A stretch of DNA of 64,000 nucleotides from Peronospora farinosa (GCA_947646735.1 CANTFK010000891.1:124001-188000), one strand, 5' to 3'. Shown: positions 33,266-44,033, counted from the first letter of the stretch. The notes: a model not told the origin generated them from the sequence alone. Made by a program: numbers and translations.

Positions 33266-33675
33266 AAAAACTAGCGCCAAACTAACACGTTGGTCCCTCC
33301 CTGAGTCGAGCCCGAGGGTTCTACATAAGTTTTAAAAAAGGTTTCAATCGTAATCTGCAAACCAGCAACTGTGCCGCAGAAATGACAGTAGCGACAACTA
33401 AAAAGCCTATTCACGACGAGTTGATAGTGAAAAGCGTCTCGCATGCAGCCGAACTCTTCCAAGATCACAGTATCAACTCCGTGTGCTGAATGAAGCGACA
33501 TGAAAACTCATTGAGCGCGTCGGTATCATCCCAGCCAACGCGGTCGGCGATCGAGTTCGTTCATGGAGATGACACCGAACCCAATCCGCAGCAGATGCTG
33601 AATAGTTGCACATTCCGTGTGTCAGCAGCGCGGCGGTGATGTGGACTGCCCAGTGGCCAATACACGAAGAACACC

Positions 33676-33679
33676 AAAA
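33676..33679 (-). terminator. RNA polymerase III terminator (TTTT) after tRNA-His
   Basis: AAAA on the plus strand is TTTT on the transcribed strand, 12 bases beyond the 3' end of tRNA-His copy 1. The same four bases are kept 13-16 bp before every tRNA-His start in the window, including units where the neighbouring bases differ. Confidence 0.75.
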
Positions 33680-33691
33680 TAAGCATAAGAG

Positions 33692-33763
33692 TGCGCGTGC
33701 CCGGATTCGAACCAGGGATTTCACCGCCACAAGGTGAGGTACTGACCACTATACTACACACGC
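33692..33763 (-). tRNA. tRNA-His(GTG), copy 1
   Basis: A 72-nt cloverleaf. The acceptor stem GCGTGTG pairs with CACGCGC, and the discriminator is A. The anticodon stem is TCACC/GGTGA with loop TTGTGGC, giving GTG. The T arm is CCTGG-TTCGAAT-CCGGG, which also provides the internal B box. No encoded G-1 is assumed; it would be added after transcription as in other eukaryotes. No intron. Confidence 0.96.
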
Positions 33764-33764
33764 C

Positions 33765-33837
33765 TGGAGAAGCAGGGTATCGATCCCTGTACCTCTCGCA
33801 TGCTAAGCGAGCGCTCTACCATTTGAGCTACATCCCC
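33765..33837 (-). tRNA. tRNA-Ala(AGC), copy 1
   Basis: A 73-nt cloverleaf. Acceptor 5' strand GGGGATG faces CTTCTCC and includes the G3:U70 wobble pair that marks alanine tRNAs. The anticodon stem is CTCGC/GCGAG with loop TTAGCAT, giving AGC. The T arm is CAGGG-ATCGATA-CCCTG. The 3' end is one base from the 5' end of tRNA-His, so the two are probably cut from one pol III transcript. Confidence 0.96.
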
Positions 33838-34464
33838 AGATACCACGCTCACTCCAATGCCCACAACACATTTCATTACGGACGACTCACGCATCTCCAC
33901 GCTCTCCACCATGTACCACACTCATCCCGCTTCCGTCCCGTATCTTCTCTGCATGCCCCACGCCTCAGGATCCATATGCAAGCAATCTCGCCAAGCACAA
34001 AGTATTGTATGGTGTGTTTGTCCTTATTACCGCCTATCAAGCCTACCGTAGCTTGTACCGCTCGTTTGTGAGCTGCTCGTTTGCCAAAACTTTAGTCAGC
34101 GTGGGTAGAGACGGCATCAATCTTGGTCCACCAACCAGCAAGTGAGCCGCAGAAATGACAGTAGCGACAACTAAAAAGCCTATTCACGACGAGTTGATAG
34201 TGAAAAGCGTCTCGCATGCAGCAGAACTCTTCCAAGATCACAGTATCAACTCCGCGTGCTGAATGGAGCGACACGAAAACTCATCGAGCGCGTCGGTATC
34301 ATCCCAGCCAACGCGGTCGGCGATCGAGTTCGTTCATGGAGATGACACCGAACCCAATCCGCAGCAGATGCTGAATAGTTGCACAGTCCGTGTGTCAGCA
34401 GCGCGGCGGTGATGTGGACTGCCCAGTGGCCAATACAAGAAGAACACCAAAATAAGCATAAGAG
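33838..34464. repeat. Spacer of the 774-bp unit
   Basis: About 627 bp between tRNA pairs. No other RNA gene is recognised, and no 5S rRNA or snRNA. On the plus strand one frame runs through the whole 258-codon unit with only three stops, all TGA. It includes a hydrophobic stretch (HKVLYGVFVLITAYQAYRSL), but differences between copies are mostly amino-acid changing, so I see no evidence of coding constraint. Confidence 0.7.
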
Positions 34465-34536
34465 TGCGCGTGCCCGGATTCGAACCAGGGATTTCACCGC
34501 CACAAGGTGAGGTACTGACCACTATACTACACACGC
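34465..34536 (-). tRNA. tRNA-His(GTG), copy 2
   Basis: Identical to copy 1. Confidence 0.96.
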
Positions 34537-34537
34537 C

Positions 34538-34610
34538 TGGAGAAGCAGGGTATCGATCCCTGTACCTCTCGCATGCTAAGCGAGCGCTCTACCATTTGAG
34601 CTACATCCCC
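34538..34610 (-). tRNA. tRNA-Ala(AGC), copy 2
   Basis: Identical to copy 1. Confidence 0.96.
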
Positions 34611-35238
34611 AGATACCACGCTCACTCCAATGCCCACAACACATTCTCATTACGGACGACTCACGCATCGCCACGCTCTCCACCATGTACCACACTCATC
34701 CCGCTTCCGTCCCGTATCTTCTCTGCATGCCCCACGCCTCCGGATCCATATGCAAGCAATCTCGCCAAGCACAAAGTATTGTATGGTGTGTTTGTCCTTA
34801 TTACCGCCTATCAAGCCTACCGTAGCTTGTACCGCTCGTTTGTGAGCTGCTCGTTTGCCAAAACTTTAGTCAACGTGGGTGGAAACGGCATCAATCTTGG
34901 TCCACCAACCAGCAAGTGAGCCGCAGAAATGACAGTAGCGACAACTAAAAAGCCTATTCACGACGAGTTGATAGTGAAAAGCGTCTCGCATGCAGCAGAA
35001 CTCTTCCAAGATCACAGTATCAACTCCGCGTGCTGAATGGAGCGACACGAAAACTCATCGAGCGCGTCGGTATCATCCCAGCCAACGCGGTCGGCGATCG
35101 AGTTCGTTCATGGAGATGACACCGAACCCAATCCGCAGCAGATGCTGAATAGTTGCACATTCCGTGTGTCAGCAGCGCGGCGGTGATGTGGACTGCCCAG
35201 TGGCCAATACAAGAAGAACACCAAAATAAGCATAAGAG

Positions 35239-35310
35239 TGCGCGTGCCCGGATTCGAACCAGGGATTTCACCGCCACAAGGTGAGGTACTGACCACTATA
35301 CTACACACGC
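35239..35310 (-). tRNA. tRNA-His(GTG), copy 3
   Basis: Identical to copy 1. Confidence 0.96.
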
Positions 35311-35311
35311 C

Positions 35312-35384
35312 TGGAGAAGCAGGGTATCGATCCCTGTACCTCTCGCATGCTATGCGAGCGCTCTACCATTTGAGCTACATCCCC
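35312..35384 (-). tRNA. tRNA-Ala(AGC), copy 3, flanking LINE copy 1
   Basis: One change, at 35353: the anticodon loop reads ATAGCAT, so position 32 is A instead of T; the anticodon stays AGC. The gene is complete because its first 14 nt were duplicated when the LINE inserted right at its 5' end. Confidence 0.93.
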
Positions 35385-35481
35385 ACTTCTCAATTTGCCG
35401 GCTACCCCACAAGTCGACTCTTCAGAAGAACCCTCTCTCGCCCGCCGCTCCCGCCGCCCCCTCTGTCCAAGCTTTTCCGCT

Positions 35482-38280
35482 ATGTTCGCTCCCACGAATC
35501 CAACCTCGGCCACAGCTGCCAACCCAGCCAATGGCGCTCGTCATCATGGTTCCGGGAAAGAATCCAGTGAGAAGCCTGCCTCGTCTGTTCCCCCGTCGTC
35601 CTCAACCCATGGCTCTGACCAATCAGAAGCGTGGATTCGTGGAACGGGAGGGAACGGTTCGGTGTCGCAAGACTCTGAACCCACCCCAGGTTCAAGTGCA
35701 AGTTCAAGTTCAACGCGCGAAAATTTGGGATCTGGTTTTCAACCCACCCCAAGTTCAAGTTCAAGTCCAAGTGCAAGTGCAAGTGCAAGTGCAAGTCGAC
35801 CAAAATTGGGATCCGGTTCCGAACCCACCCCAACTGCAAGTTCAACTTGCAAACATTTGGGAAGTGATTTCGAAACTGGAGAAAATTCCAGCTTCAACCC
35901 ATCTTCGGATGGACTTCCAGGACTGGATGAAGCGACCACCCCAGGTGGTACTTTAACCGAGAATCCGCCTGACACCACCACTGACGATGGGGATGTCGTC
36001 ATGGTGGAAGGAGGTACTGTGGAAGCGCCAGCCGAAGACACACGTCCGACCATGGCCGAGCTGCTCCGGCAGCACGAACACCTCCGACGCGACCGAGCTG
36101 TGATCGAAGCAGCCCGCAAGCGCGTCGAGACCCCGAAGCCTCTTGCTGTGGACATCGAGGCGATTGAGCGCCAGTATGCTGCTGGTCACGACTGGTCGCT
36201 CATCGCTTCAAGAATGGAACAAGCGCGTCCCTATCAGCTACCGAGAGCCAAGTTTGACATGGTGATCGAGACTGGTAGAGCGCTTGCGAAGACTTCCGTC
36301 CACAAGATACTGGCGTCGCTTGCCGGTCCGGATCATGGAAACAGTGAGCTCGAAGAGCTGTACAAGCAATTCGAGATTGGCCAGATTTCCAAGATGCCGG
36401 GAGGCAACTTGCGCGTCAAGGTCAAGTCGAAAGAAGCCTGTGTGCGCTTGGAGCGCACCAAGGTGAATATCCTTGGAGGTGTGTTCACCTTCAAGGAGTT
36501 CGACATCCTTGGCGACAAGTACTACTTGGATATTTCCAATGTAGACTGCGACATGGATACGGATATGATCCTGCACCGACTGTTCCTTCTTGGATGCAAG
36601 CCGGTATACGACACCTTCCGTGAAGTGAACATGCCGACTGGAGTCACGTCTGCGACATGGCGGGTGTACTTCCTGTCGAGATCGTGCCCTCCAGCTTTGA
36701 TCATCAACAACTGTGTGTGTGATCAGCTGGTCTTCGACAACAAGCTTCATCCTGCTCACGGGAAAAATGCGCCGTTCAGCTCAGAGCGAATGCCATTTGG
36801 CTATCGCTCGCACCACGGAATCGATCTGGGCACGCAAGATAGCGTCTTTCCGCCACCTGAGCCTGCGTCCGAGCCAGATCGCCAGCAGCAGCAACAACAC
36901 CAGCAATACCAACAACCGAAGACGTACGCGCAAGCTGCGAATGCGAATGCGAATGCGAATGCGAAGCCCAAGCCGATGCCCAAACAAACCTCGCTGCAGA
37001 GGGCAGTCGAGGACGCGAAAAAACGGGAAGGTCAGCTCCAGAAAGGAGCTCAGCATGGCAAGCCACCCGCTGCCAATCAGCTCACCAAGCTTCAAGGAAG
37101 CAACTCGGATGCGCTCTCGATCTCGACGTTCAACGGATCCAACGGCAAGATCACTCCCCCAGGGAGTCCGAAAGCTACAGCCAAGCCGAAGCTGTTGTTG
37201 ACCACCGGAGCCAGCGATGGCTTCATCGATGCGTCCAACAAGAAGAAACGCGGCCGCAACGCGATCGACTTCTCCAACATGTTGGTGAAGCAGTCCACGC
37301 AGCCCTTGAATGGCATCGCCACCTCCAACTACTTTCAAGCGCTCCAGTCGATGGAGGTCAAGTTCGAATCGAAGAACTTGACTGCTGACAAACAGTATGG
37401 AGTCCGCTATCAGGTTGTCCCTGCGGATGTGAAGCGTCCCGACGAATTGAAGACCTCGACCGAGTCTGCTTTCTTCGTCGAGAAGCACCACACGAAGATC
37501 AAGAAAGCAGCAAAGGCGTCGCCGGTCCTCGAAGTGACCGAGGCGATGATCAACGACGAGAACACGGCGCTTCTCAACACCCTCCCTGACTGTCTTGCGA
37601 AAGCGGACAAGAAGGTCGACGGCGTGTGCAAGCTGCTCGAGAACGCCACGAATCCTGACCACATCACGAAGAAAGCGGTCGAGTGTCCGCTCGCCTTCAA
37701 CAGCGCATTGGCGTTGAAGATGGCTGGAAGCGGACACGAGATCGCAGAACTGGCGCAACTTCACGCGATCAACCGCGTGTTCTGTGCGACGCAGCCCAAT
37801 GAAGACACCACGTTCAGCACGAAGTGGAAGAAGCTGATGGGATCGGCAGTTCCGTCGAAGCGTAGCGACATTTTCAAGACGTGTGCGAAGTGGTGGACGT
37901 CGTCCGACTCGATCAAGGAGCTGTCTCGCTCGTCCAAGGCTTTGGGCATGTTCGAGCTCATGCTCATGTCGATCGCGCCGACGATCTTCAACAACGACCA
38001 CTGGATCCAGTACCTCACGGGTCAGCCCGTCGAGTGGATCCCAGCACACAACACGCGACTTCTCCACGTGAACACCCTCCTTCGTCTCTTGCGGTCCGAG
38101 CTCGGTGCGCACTGTATGCAGCAGTGGAGTGAAGTGCAGTGGCAAGGTCACCTTCTGGACGACCTCGAGTCGCTTCAGAAGCTTGACGGGTTCTACAAAG
38201 AAGACGCTTCGGTGTTGCAGCTTCAAGTCGTTGAAGGTGGAGTTGCGATGGTAGCGGGCGGATTGGCCACTCGTTGCTAA
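35482..38280 (+). CDS. LINE copy 1 ORF1 (gag-like nucleic-acid-binding protein)
   Basis: 932 residues from MFAPTNPTSA; the start is set by comparison with copy 2, because the longer upstream frame is not shared. The first 190 residues are Ser/Thr/Pro-rich and coded by AAGTTC/AAGTGC hexamer repeats. A globular part (about 250-440, including GGNLRVKVKSKEACVRLE and GGVFTFKEFDILGDKYYLD) has the alternating strand/helix look of an RNA-binding ORF1 domain, but I cannot name it. Gln- and Asn/Ala-repeat linkers follow, then a helical C-terminal half. No zinc knuckle is seen. The likely role is binding LINE RNA. Confidence 0.75.
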   Translation: MFAPTNPTSATAANPANGARHHGSGKESSEKPASSVPPSSSTHGSDQSEAWIRGTGGNGSVSQDSEPTPGSSASSSSTRENLGSGFQPTPSSSSSPSASASASASRPKLGSGSEPTPTASSTCKHLGSDFETGENSSFNPSSDGLPGLDEATTPGGTLTENPPDTTTDDGDVVMVEGGTVEAPAEDTRPTMAELLRQHEHLRRDRAVIEAARKRVETPKPLAVDIEAIERQYAAGHDWSLIASRMEQARPYQLPRAKFDMVIETGRALAKTSVHKILASLAGPDHGNSELEELYKQFEIGQISKMPGGNLRVKVKSKEACVRLERTKVNILGGVFTFKEFDILGDKYYLDISNVDCDMDTDMILHRLFLLGCKPVYDTFREVNMPTGVTSATWRVYFLSRSCPPALIINNCVCDQLVFDNKLHPAHGKNAPFSSERMPFGYRSHHGIDLGTQDSVFPPPEPASEPDRQQQQQHQQYQQPKTYAQAANANANANAKPKPMPKQTSLQRAVEDAKKREGQLQKGAQHGKPPAANQLTKLQGSNSDALSISTFNGSNGKITPPGSPKATAKPKLLLTTGASDGFIDASNKKKRGRNAIDFSNMLVKQSTQPLNGIATSNYFQALQSMEVKFESKNLTADKQYGVRYQVVPADVKRPDELKTSTESAFFVEKHHTKIKKAAKASPVLEVTEAMINDENTALLNTLPDCLAKADKKVDGVCKLLENATNPDHITKKAVECPLAFNSALALKMAGSGHEIAELAQLHAINRVFCATQPNEDTTFSTKWKKLMGSAVPSKRSDIFKTCAKWWTSSDSIKELSRSSKALGMFELMLMSIAPTIFNNDHWIQYLTGQPVEWIPAHNTRLLHVNTLLRLLRSELGAHCMQQWSEVQWQGHLLDDLESLQKLDGFYKEDASVLQLQVVEGGVAMVAGGLATRC

Positions 38281-41200
38281 ACCTTCCTCGACGTCACAAC
38301 CGACGTGGAGTAACATCAGTGTTCTGACTGTGAACACTAATGGCATCAAGAAGAATGGCCACCTATTTATCTAGAGCATGCTCTCCAAGTACTCAATGGC
38401 GTGCGTCCAAGAAACCAAGTTCGGCGACAGCACCCATCTTTCCAATTTCAAGTTCCACCTCGACTCGAGCTTCAAGCACAAGGTCTTCGTGGACGACCCC
38501 AACTCACAGCTGCATCGACCCACGCGAGGACGGAGCAATGGAGTGTTGACTGTGCTCCGCTCTGACTTCCCTGGCTTCGACTCGGCTGTTGAATTTCCAA
38601 GTCTGTCGGTTCCCGGACGCTACCTCGTCGTGAAAGTAATGGTTGAGAGTGCTCCCATCTACATTCATAACGTGTATGCGCCTGTGGACCGCCAAGAAAA
38701 GCAACAATTCTTCTCGAGCTTGGCAACCGAGGAGTTCGAAGATCAAGCGACGCATTTTGTGTTGGGCGATCTCAACACTCCCCTGGACCCGAGACTTGAT
38801 TCTTCCAACCCCGACTTGCGCTACGATCCCAGCCGGTCCAGTTGCCTCGAATGGTTGGCGAAGCTGGGTGTCGTCGATGCATGGCGGATCCACTTCGACA
38901 CCAAGCGTGTGTTCACTGGTCCTCTTCCTCGGAAGAATCGGCTGGACTACATCTTGCTGTCAGAGTCTTTCTACGACCGCTTCTACGACACCTCCAAGTA
39001 CTTCCTGCCGATGCATGCTGGAGACCACCTTGCTCACAGTGTGAGTTTCAGGTCTGGCTCGCAGCTGCATGGACGAGGGTACTGGAAGTTCCCCCGCTAT
39101 CTGCTGGAATACCCAGTGGTGGTGTCTGCGATCGAGAAAGAAGCCGAGCTGGTCCGAGACAAGCTACGCACCACGTCCAACCCAGGCAGGATCTGGGAGG
39201 AATGGAAGGCGAGCATCAAGACCCAACTCCAAGACGTGCAGAAGAAGCTCCGGATGCAAGACTCTCAAGCTGTCGAAGAAGCTCGCGTGCAGTTGGATCA
39301 AGCTGCGGCAAGGTATCGCACAGCAGGAAGCGATTCGAATCGAGACCACTTCGACGAAGCCATGAGGAACTATAAGGAGACGGTCACGCGGACGAGCCAA
39401 TACAACCAAGACACTGCATTCGACTTCCAAGCCGCCAACTCCGAGAAATCGACCAAGCACTTCTTCCGTCCGCTGGACACGAGCTTGAGACGAGTCTCGA
39501 TCGAAGAGGTGATGACACCGGGTGGAAGTGTCTCGACGAACCCTCACGAGATCTCTCTCCGCTTCCTGGAGCACTGGGGGTCCGAGATGGGAGACCCCAA
39601 CAGTCCGACAGGGAGAGCTCCTCCACCCGACGATGGCATGCAGCGCAAGCTTCTCGACTCGATTGTCTGCTTCGTCACGGAGACTGACCGTGCGATCTTG
39701 GACGCACCGGTCACTTCTTCGGACCTTGCGAGCGCGATCCGACACATGAAAGCGTCGTCAGCACCCGGCATGGACGGATTGACCGCTGGTTTCTACCAAG
39801 TGGCTCCGGACGTGTTCGGAGAGTGCTTGAGCATCGTGTTCAACGAACGTCTCAAGCGTGGCGTGCTGCTCCCGTCTCAGCGCAAGTCTGCAGTCGTGCT
39901 TCTGCACAAGAAGGGTTCGAGAGCAGAGCCTGGCAACTACCGACCCATCGCACTGGTGCAAGTCGATGTGAAGGTGCTGTCCAAGGCTCTGACGTATCGA
40001 CTCCAGCAAGTGATCGCCGACTTGATCCATCCCGACCAGAAGGGCTTCGTCAAGGGTCGCTCAATTCACCACCATGTGCGGTTCCTCGCGGACCTCCAAG
40101 ACTTGACAACGAGTCGCGATGAAGAAGCGTACGCGATGTTCTTGGACTTCCAGAAGGCGTTCGATCGAGTGAACTGGGACTACATGTTCCGGCTGCTCGA
40201 GCGAATGAGGTTCGGTTCAGAGTTTGCTCAGTGGATCAAGCTGCTGTACACCGACCCCCAAGCGCATCTTCTCATCAACCAGAACATCCAGCCTGCGCTG
40301 TTTCCGACACGAGGAGTGAAGCAAGGCGATCCGTTGTCTGCGCTGCTCTTCGTCTTGACCATCGAGCCGCTCGGCAACATGCTGCGTACGCACGAAGAGT
40401 ACGGAGTGTGTCTGAATGCAGACCACACGACGACGAGCACGTTCTTCGCGGACGACTCAACTCTGCTTGCGAGCTCGATACCGAACTTGCAGGCGCAGCT
40501 TGACACCGTGGATGAGTACTGCAAAGGCTCTGGCGCGAAGCTCAATCTGTCCAAGTCGACGCTGCTAGCACTAAATCGGAACCAGACCTGCCCTTCGCTC
40601 CCCGGAGTGCAAGTGCTGGGTCGTGCGGAGACGGTGAAGTACCTTGGCATCCCGTTTGGGCAGTCGTCGGTGGATGACGACCTCGTGGAGTTCCTCGAGC
40701 AGCGCTTCTACGACGGCTTCAAGATGTGGTACCGGCGCGCAAGGACGCTTCGTGGGCGACTTCTGGTCGCTCAAACGATGGTGCTCTCCCGCTTGTGGCA
40801 CTACACACAACATGTGTCAATCCCAGCAACAGTCGTGAAGCGATGGCAGTCGATGCTGAATCGGTTCGTGCTGAGTCGAAAGCACGACCGAGACGCGTCG
40901 TACATCCAGCTGATCCCAAGCGAGTTCCTGTATCAGCGACGGAGTGAAGGTGGTTTGGGAATCCCAAGCCTGGAAGCACATCTCAAGCGCCAGCGTCTTC
41001 AGCTGCTTCTGCAGTTCATACGGGCTGCGAGAGTGACGGAAGCGCGGAACTGGACGACAGCGAGCTGTGAGTTGCTCCAACTGGTTCTTCCTCGCACCGG
41101 TGGCTACAACGCACTCGACTTCCTCGTGGTCTCTCCACTCCGACATGGCGACATGATCAAGTGGAGACTGACTTCAACCTGGTGGAGAGCGACGTGGACG

Positions 41201-42409
41201 TGGTGGTACAAGATCCGGTGGGAAGTCACGTGGCAAGACCTTCCTTTTGAGGAGCGCGCTTGGTACGGTCTCCGACAGCCGATCTGGTTCCATTCGGATG
41301 CAGAGCTTCATTTCGAGCAGACTCCGCGGACTCACACCTGCGTGGCGCATCGGCGGTGCATTGGGATGGTGGTCGAGCCACAGCGGAGTTTCCGGCTGCA
41401 CGTGTCACGAGTCTTTGGTGTGCGGTCGCTCGTTGACTTCATGCGTGAAAGCTGTGCTTGGCCGTCGCAGCAAGATTTCGTCCAGCGCCACCTTGACTTC
41501 ACGCTTGCATCTGTCTCCCCTGGACAACAGGCAAAGTGGCTGCGAGTGTTGTACAAGGAAGCGACTCAGATCGTCGAGCGACTTGGCGCGACGCAGCTTG
41601 TTCTGCAGGCTTCGAGCAGTGCACGGCGACTTCTTCCCCATCTGGGTTGCAATAGCGACGCGAAGGTGTGCTTGATCCCAGCGATCCCGAGATCTGCGCT
41701 GCTGCGTGTGGTGTGGACGCCAAAACCACCGACGAAGCCACATCCGATGACTGTGCACTCGCAGCGAGTTGGCGACGAGCAGATCAAAGCGTACGTCAAG
41801 TTCAGCAAGCACCTGCGCAAGATCCTGCTCCCTGTGTTCGAAGATCTGCAGTTCCGCCTCGCGTTTCGACTCCTACCGGTTCGATCGCGGTTCTGGTTCC
41901 TGCAGCAGTCGAACCCACGCATCATATACTGCATCCGAGACAGGTGCGACGCAGTCGAGACAGAGCAGCACTTGTTCTTCGAATGTTCACTCGCGACAAG
42001 ACTGTGGGAACACTTTGGGAACATCATGGCGCCGTTCGTCCGATCTCAACTGACATGGGTCATGATAGCGACAGCAAGGAAACCAGTCGTGCGAGACGAA
42101 TGGAAGGAGTGTGAAGACATCATCGGAGATGTATGGCACACGCTCCGCGCGGTGACACTCCACTTCATCTGGTCCGACCGCAATCGGTGTCTGTTCGACG
42201 GAAGACAGCCCACACCGACGACATCAGCAACGATGGTCATCTTCACCACAGCCAGCGCGCACTTTCGGCACAACCTGAGGAGGCGCTACGATGACGATGA
42301 GAGCGCATCACTGGAGAAGGCGCTTATCAAGATGAGGAAGTATCCGCCTTTTGGAGATTTTGCAACGGCGCACCCCGCCATGTTCCCAGTCCGTCACCTC
42401 CAACAGTAG
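38255..42409 (+). pseudogene. LINE copy 1 ORF2 (endonuclease-RT) with nonsense codon
   Basis: Same layout as copy 2, but a TAG at 38372-38374 replaces the GAG codon at 58304 in copy 2, between the Asn and Glu motifs of the endonuclease. A 1343-residue frame remains from the ATG at 38378; it keeps VQETK onward but loses the VLTVNTNG strand carrying the first catalytic Asn. This would cripple the endonuclease, while the RT (FFADDS) stays intact. Confidence 0.88.
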
Positions 42410-42617
42410 CCACTGCTCCTGCGTCTATTCACACACATCGGAATCATCCACACTCGCACATCACGCAAGAAACAACTTGCACGCTATTCCCAAGAAACAT
42501 GAAACATAGCAACTGTACAGTATATTTATTAGAAAAACAGCAGTAGTTTCTATACATAGCTAGGTAGATTGAGTAGTCACTTCGTCTAAATTCTAGTAAT
42601 ATAGACAACCTTTCAAC

Positions 42618-42631
42618 TGAGCTACATCCCC
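42618..42631 (+). repeat. Target-site duplication, right side of LINE copy 1
   Basis: TGAGCTACATCCCC, identical to 35371-35384. It is an orphan of the first 14 nt of tRNA-Ala. The next base (A) is shared by element and target, so the boundary is uncertain by one base. Confidence 0.93.
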
Positions 42632-43259
42632 AGATACCACGCTCACTCCAATGCCCACAACACATTCTCATTACGGACGACTCACGCATCGCCACGCTCT
42701 CCACCATGTACCACACTCATCCCGCTTCCGTCCCGTATCTTCTCTGCATGCCCCACGCCTCCGGATCCATATGCAAGCAATCTCGCCAAGCACAAAGTAT
42801 TGTATGGTGTGTTTGTCCTTATTACCGCCTATCAAGCCTACCGTAGCTTGTACCGCTCGTTTGTGAGCTGCTCGTTTGCCAAAACTTTAGTCAGCGTGGG
42901 TAGAGACGGCATCAATCTTGGTCCACCAACCAGCAAGTGAGCCGCAGAAATGACAGTAGCGACAACTAAAAAGCCTATTCACGACGAGTTGATAGTGAAA
43001 AGCGTCTCGCATGCAGCAGAACTCTTCCAAGATCACAGTATCAACTCCGCGTGCTGAATGGAGCGACACGAAAACTCATCGAGCGCGTCGGTATCATCCC
43101 AGCCAACGCGGTCGGCGATCGAGTTCGTTCATGGAGATGACACCGAACCCAATCCGCAGCAGATGCTGAATAGTTGCACAGTCCGTGTGTCAGCAGCGCG
43201 GCGGTGATGTGGACTGCCCAGTGGCCAATACAAGAAGAACACCAAAATAAGCATAAGAG

Positions 43260-43331
43260 TGCGCGTGCCCGGATTCGAACCAGGGATTTCACCGCCACAA
43301 GGTGAGGTACTGACCACTATACTACACACGC
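43260..43331 (-). tRNA. tRNA-His(GTG), copy 4
   Basis: Identical to copy 1. Confidence 0.96.
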
Positions 43332-43332
43332 C

Positions 43333-43405
43333 TGGAGAAGCAGGGTATCGATCCCTGTACCTCTCGCATGCTAAGCGAGCGCTCTACCATTTGAGCTACA
43401 TCCCC
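43333..43405 (-). tRNA. tRNA-Ala(AGC), copy 4
   Basis: Identical to copy 1. Confidence 0.96.
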
Positions 43406-44033
43406 AGATACCACGCTCACTCCAATGCCCACAACACATTCTCATTACGGACGACTCACGCATCGCCACGCTCTCCACCATGTACCACACTCATCCCGCT
43501 TCCGTCCCGTATCTTCTCTGCATGCCCCACGCCTCCGGATCCATATGCAAGCAATCTCGCCAAGCACAAAGTATTGTATGGTGTGTTTGTCCTTATTACC
43601 GCCTATCAAGCCTACCGTAGCTTGTACCGCTCGTTTGTGAGCTGCTCGTTTGCCAAAACTTTAGTCAGCGTGGGTAGAGACGGCATCAATCTTGGTCCAC
43701 CAACCAGCAAGTGAGCCGCAGAAATGACAGTAGCGACAACTAAAAAGCCTATTCACGACGAGTTGATAGTGAAAAGCGTCTCGCATGCAGCAGAACTCTT
43801 CCAAGATCACAGTATCAACTCCGCGTGCTGAATGGAGCGACATGAAAACTCATCGAGCGCGTCGGTATCATCCCAGCCAACGCGGTCGGCGATCGAGTTC
43901 GTTCATGGAGCTGACACCGAACCCAATCCGCAGCAGATGCTGAATAGTTGCACAGTCCGTGTGTCAGCAGCGCGGCGGTGATGTGGACTGCCCAGTGGCC
44001 AATACAAGAAGAACACCAAAATAAGCATAAGAG

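Larger units (their letters stand above)
33350..35384. repeat. tRNA array, segment 1 (units 1-3)
   Basis: Left end of the tandem array. The first unit is entered partway through, at about 33350, where similarity to the standard spacer fades into unrelated sequence. Unit 1 is the most diverged. Distances between successive tRNA-His starts here are 773 and 774 bp. Interrupted on the right by LINE copy 1. Confidence 0.95.
35385..42617 (+). mobile_element. Non-LTR retrotransposon (LINE), copy 1
   Basis: A 7233-bp element: 97-bp 5' untranslated region, ORF1, an overlapping ORF2 with AP-type endonuclease and reverse transcriptase, and a 208-bp 3' region without a poly(A) tail (ends GACAACCTTTCAACT). 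It is bounded by a perfect 14-bp duplication, TGAGCTACATCCCC, at 35371-35384 and 42618-42631, which equals nt 1-14 of tRNA-Ala read in reverse. The orientation is opposite to the tRNAs. Differs from copy 2 by scattered single bases, one C in the 5' region and one 6-bp repeat unit. ORF2 carries a nonsense codon. Confidence 0.93.

Noticed and set aside
33691..34146. Open frames of 60-155 codons repeated in every array unit, on both strands
   Set aside because: Several run straight through the tRNA genes, and differences between copies are not biased to silent sites. They are by-products of a homogeneous 774-bp repeat.
33838..34464. 5S rRNA or snRNA in the spacer
   Set aside because: I looked for a 5S internal control region and Sm-type sites on both strands and found none.
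35395..35481. Upstream start for LINE ORF1 giving 961 residues in copy 1
   Set aside because: Copy 2 has one extra C in this stretch, so the upstream frame is not conserved; the shared start is MFAPTN.
36781..38349. Long minus-strand open frame (522 codons; 585 codons in copy 2) antisense to LINE ORF1
   Set aside because: Arg/Leu/Val-rich mirror of a GC-biased sense ORF with no motif; a shadow frame of ORF1.
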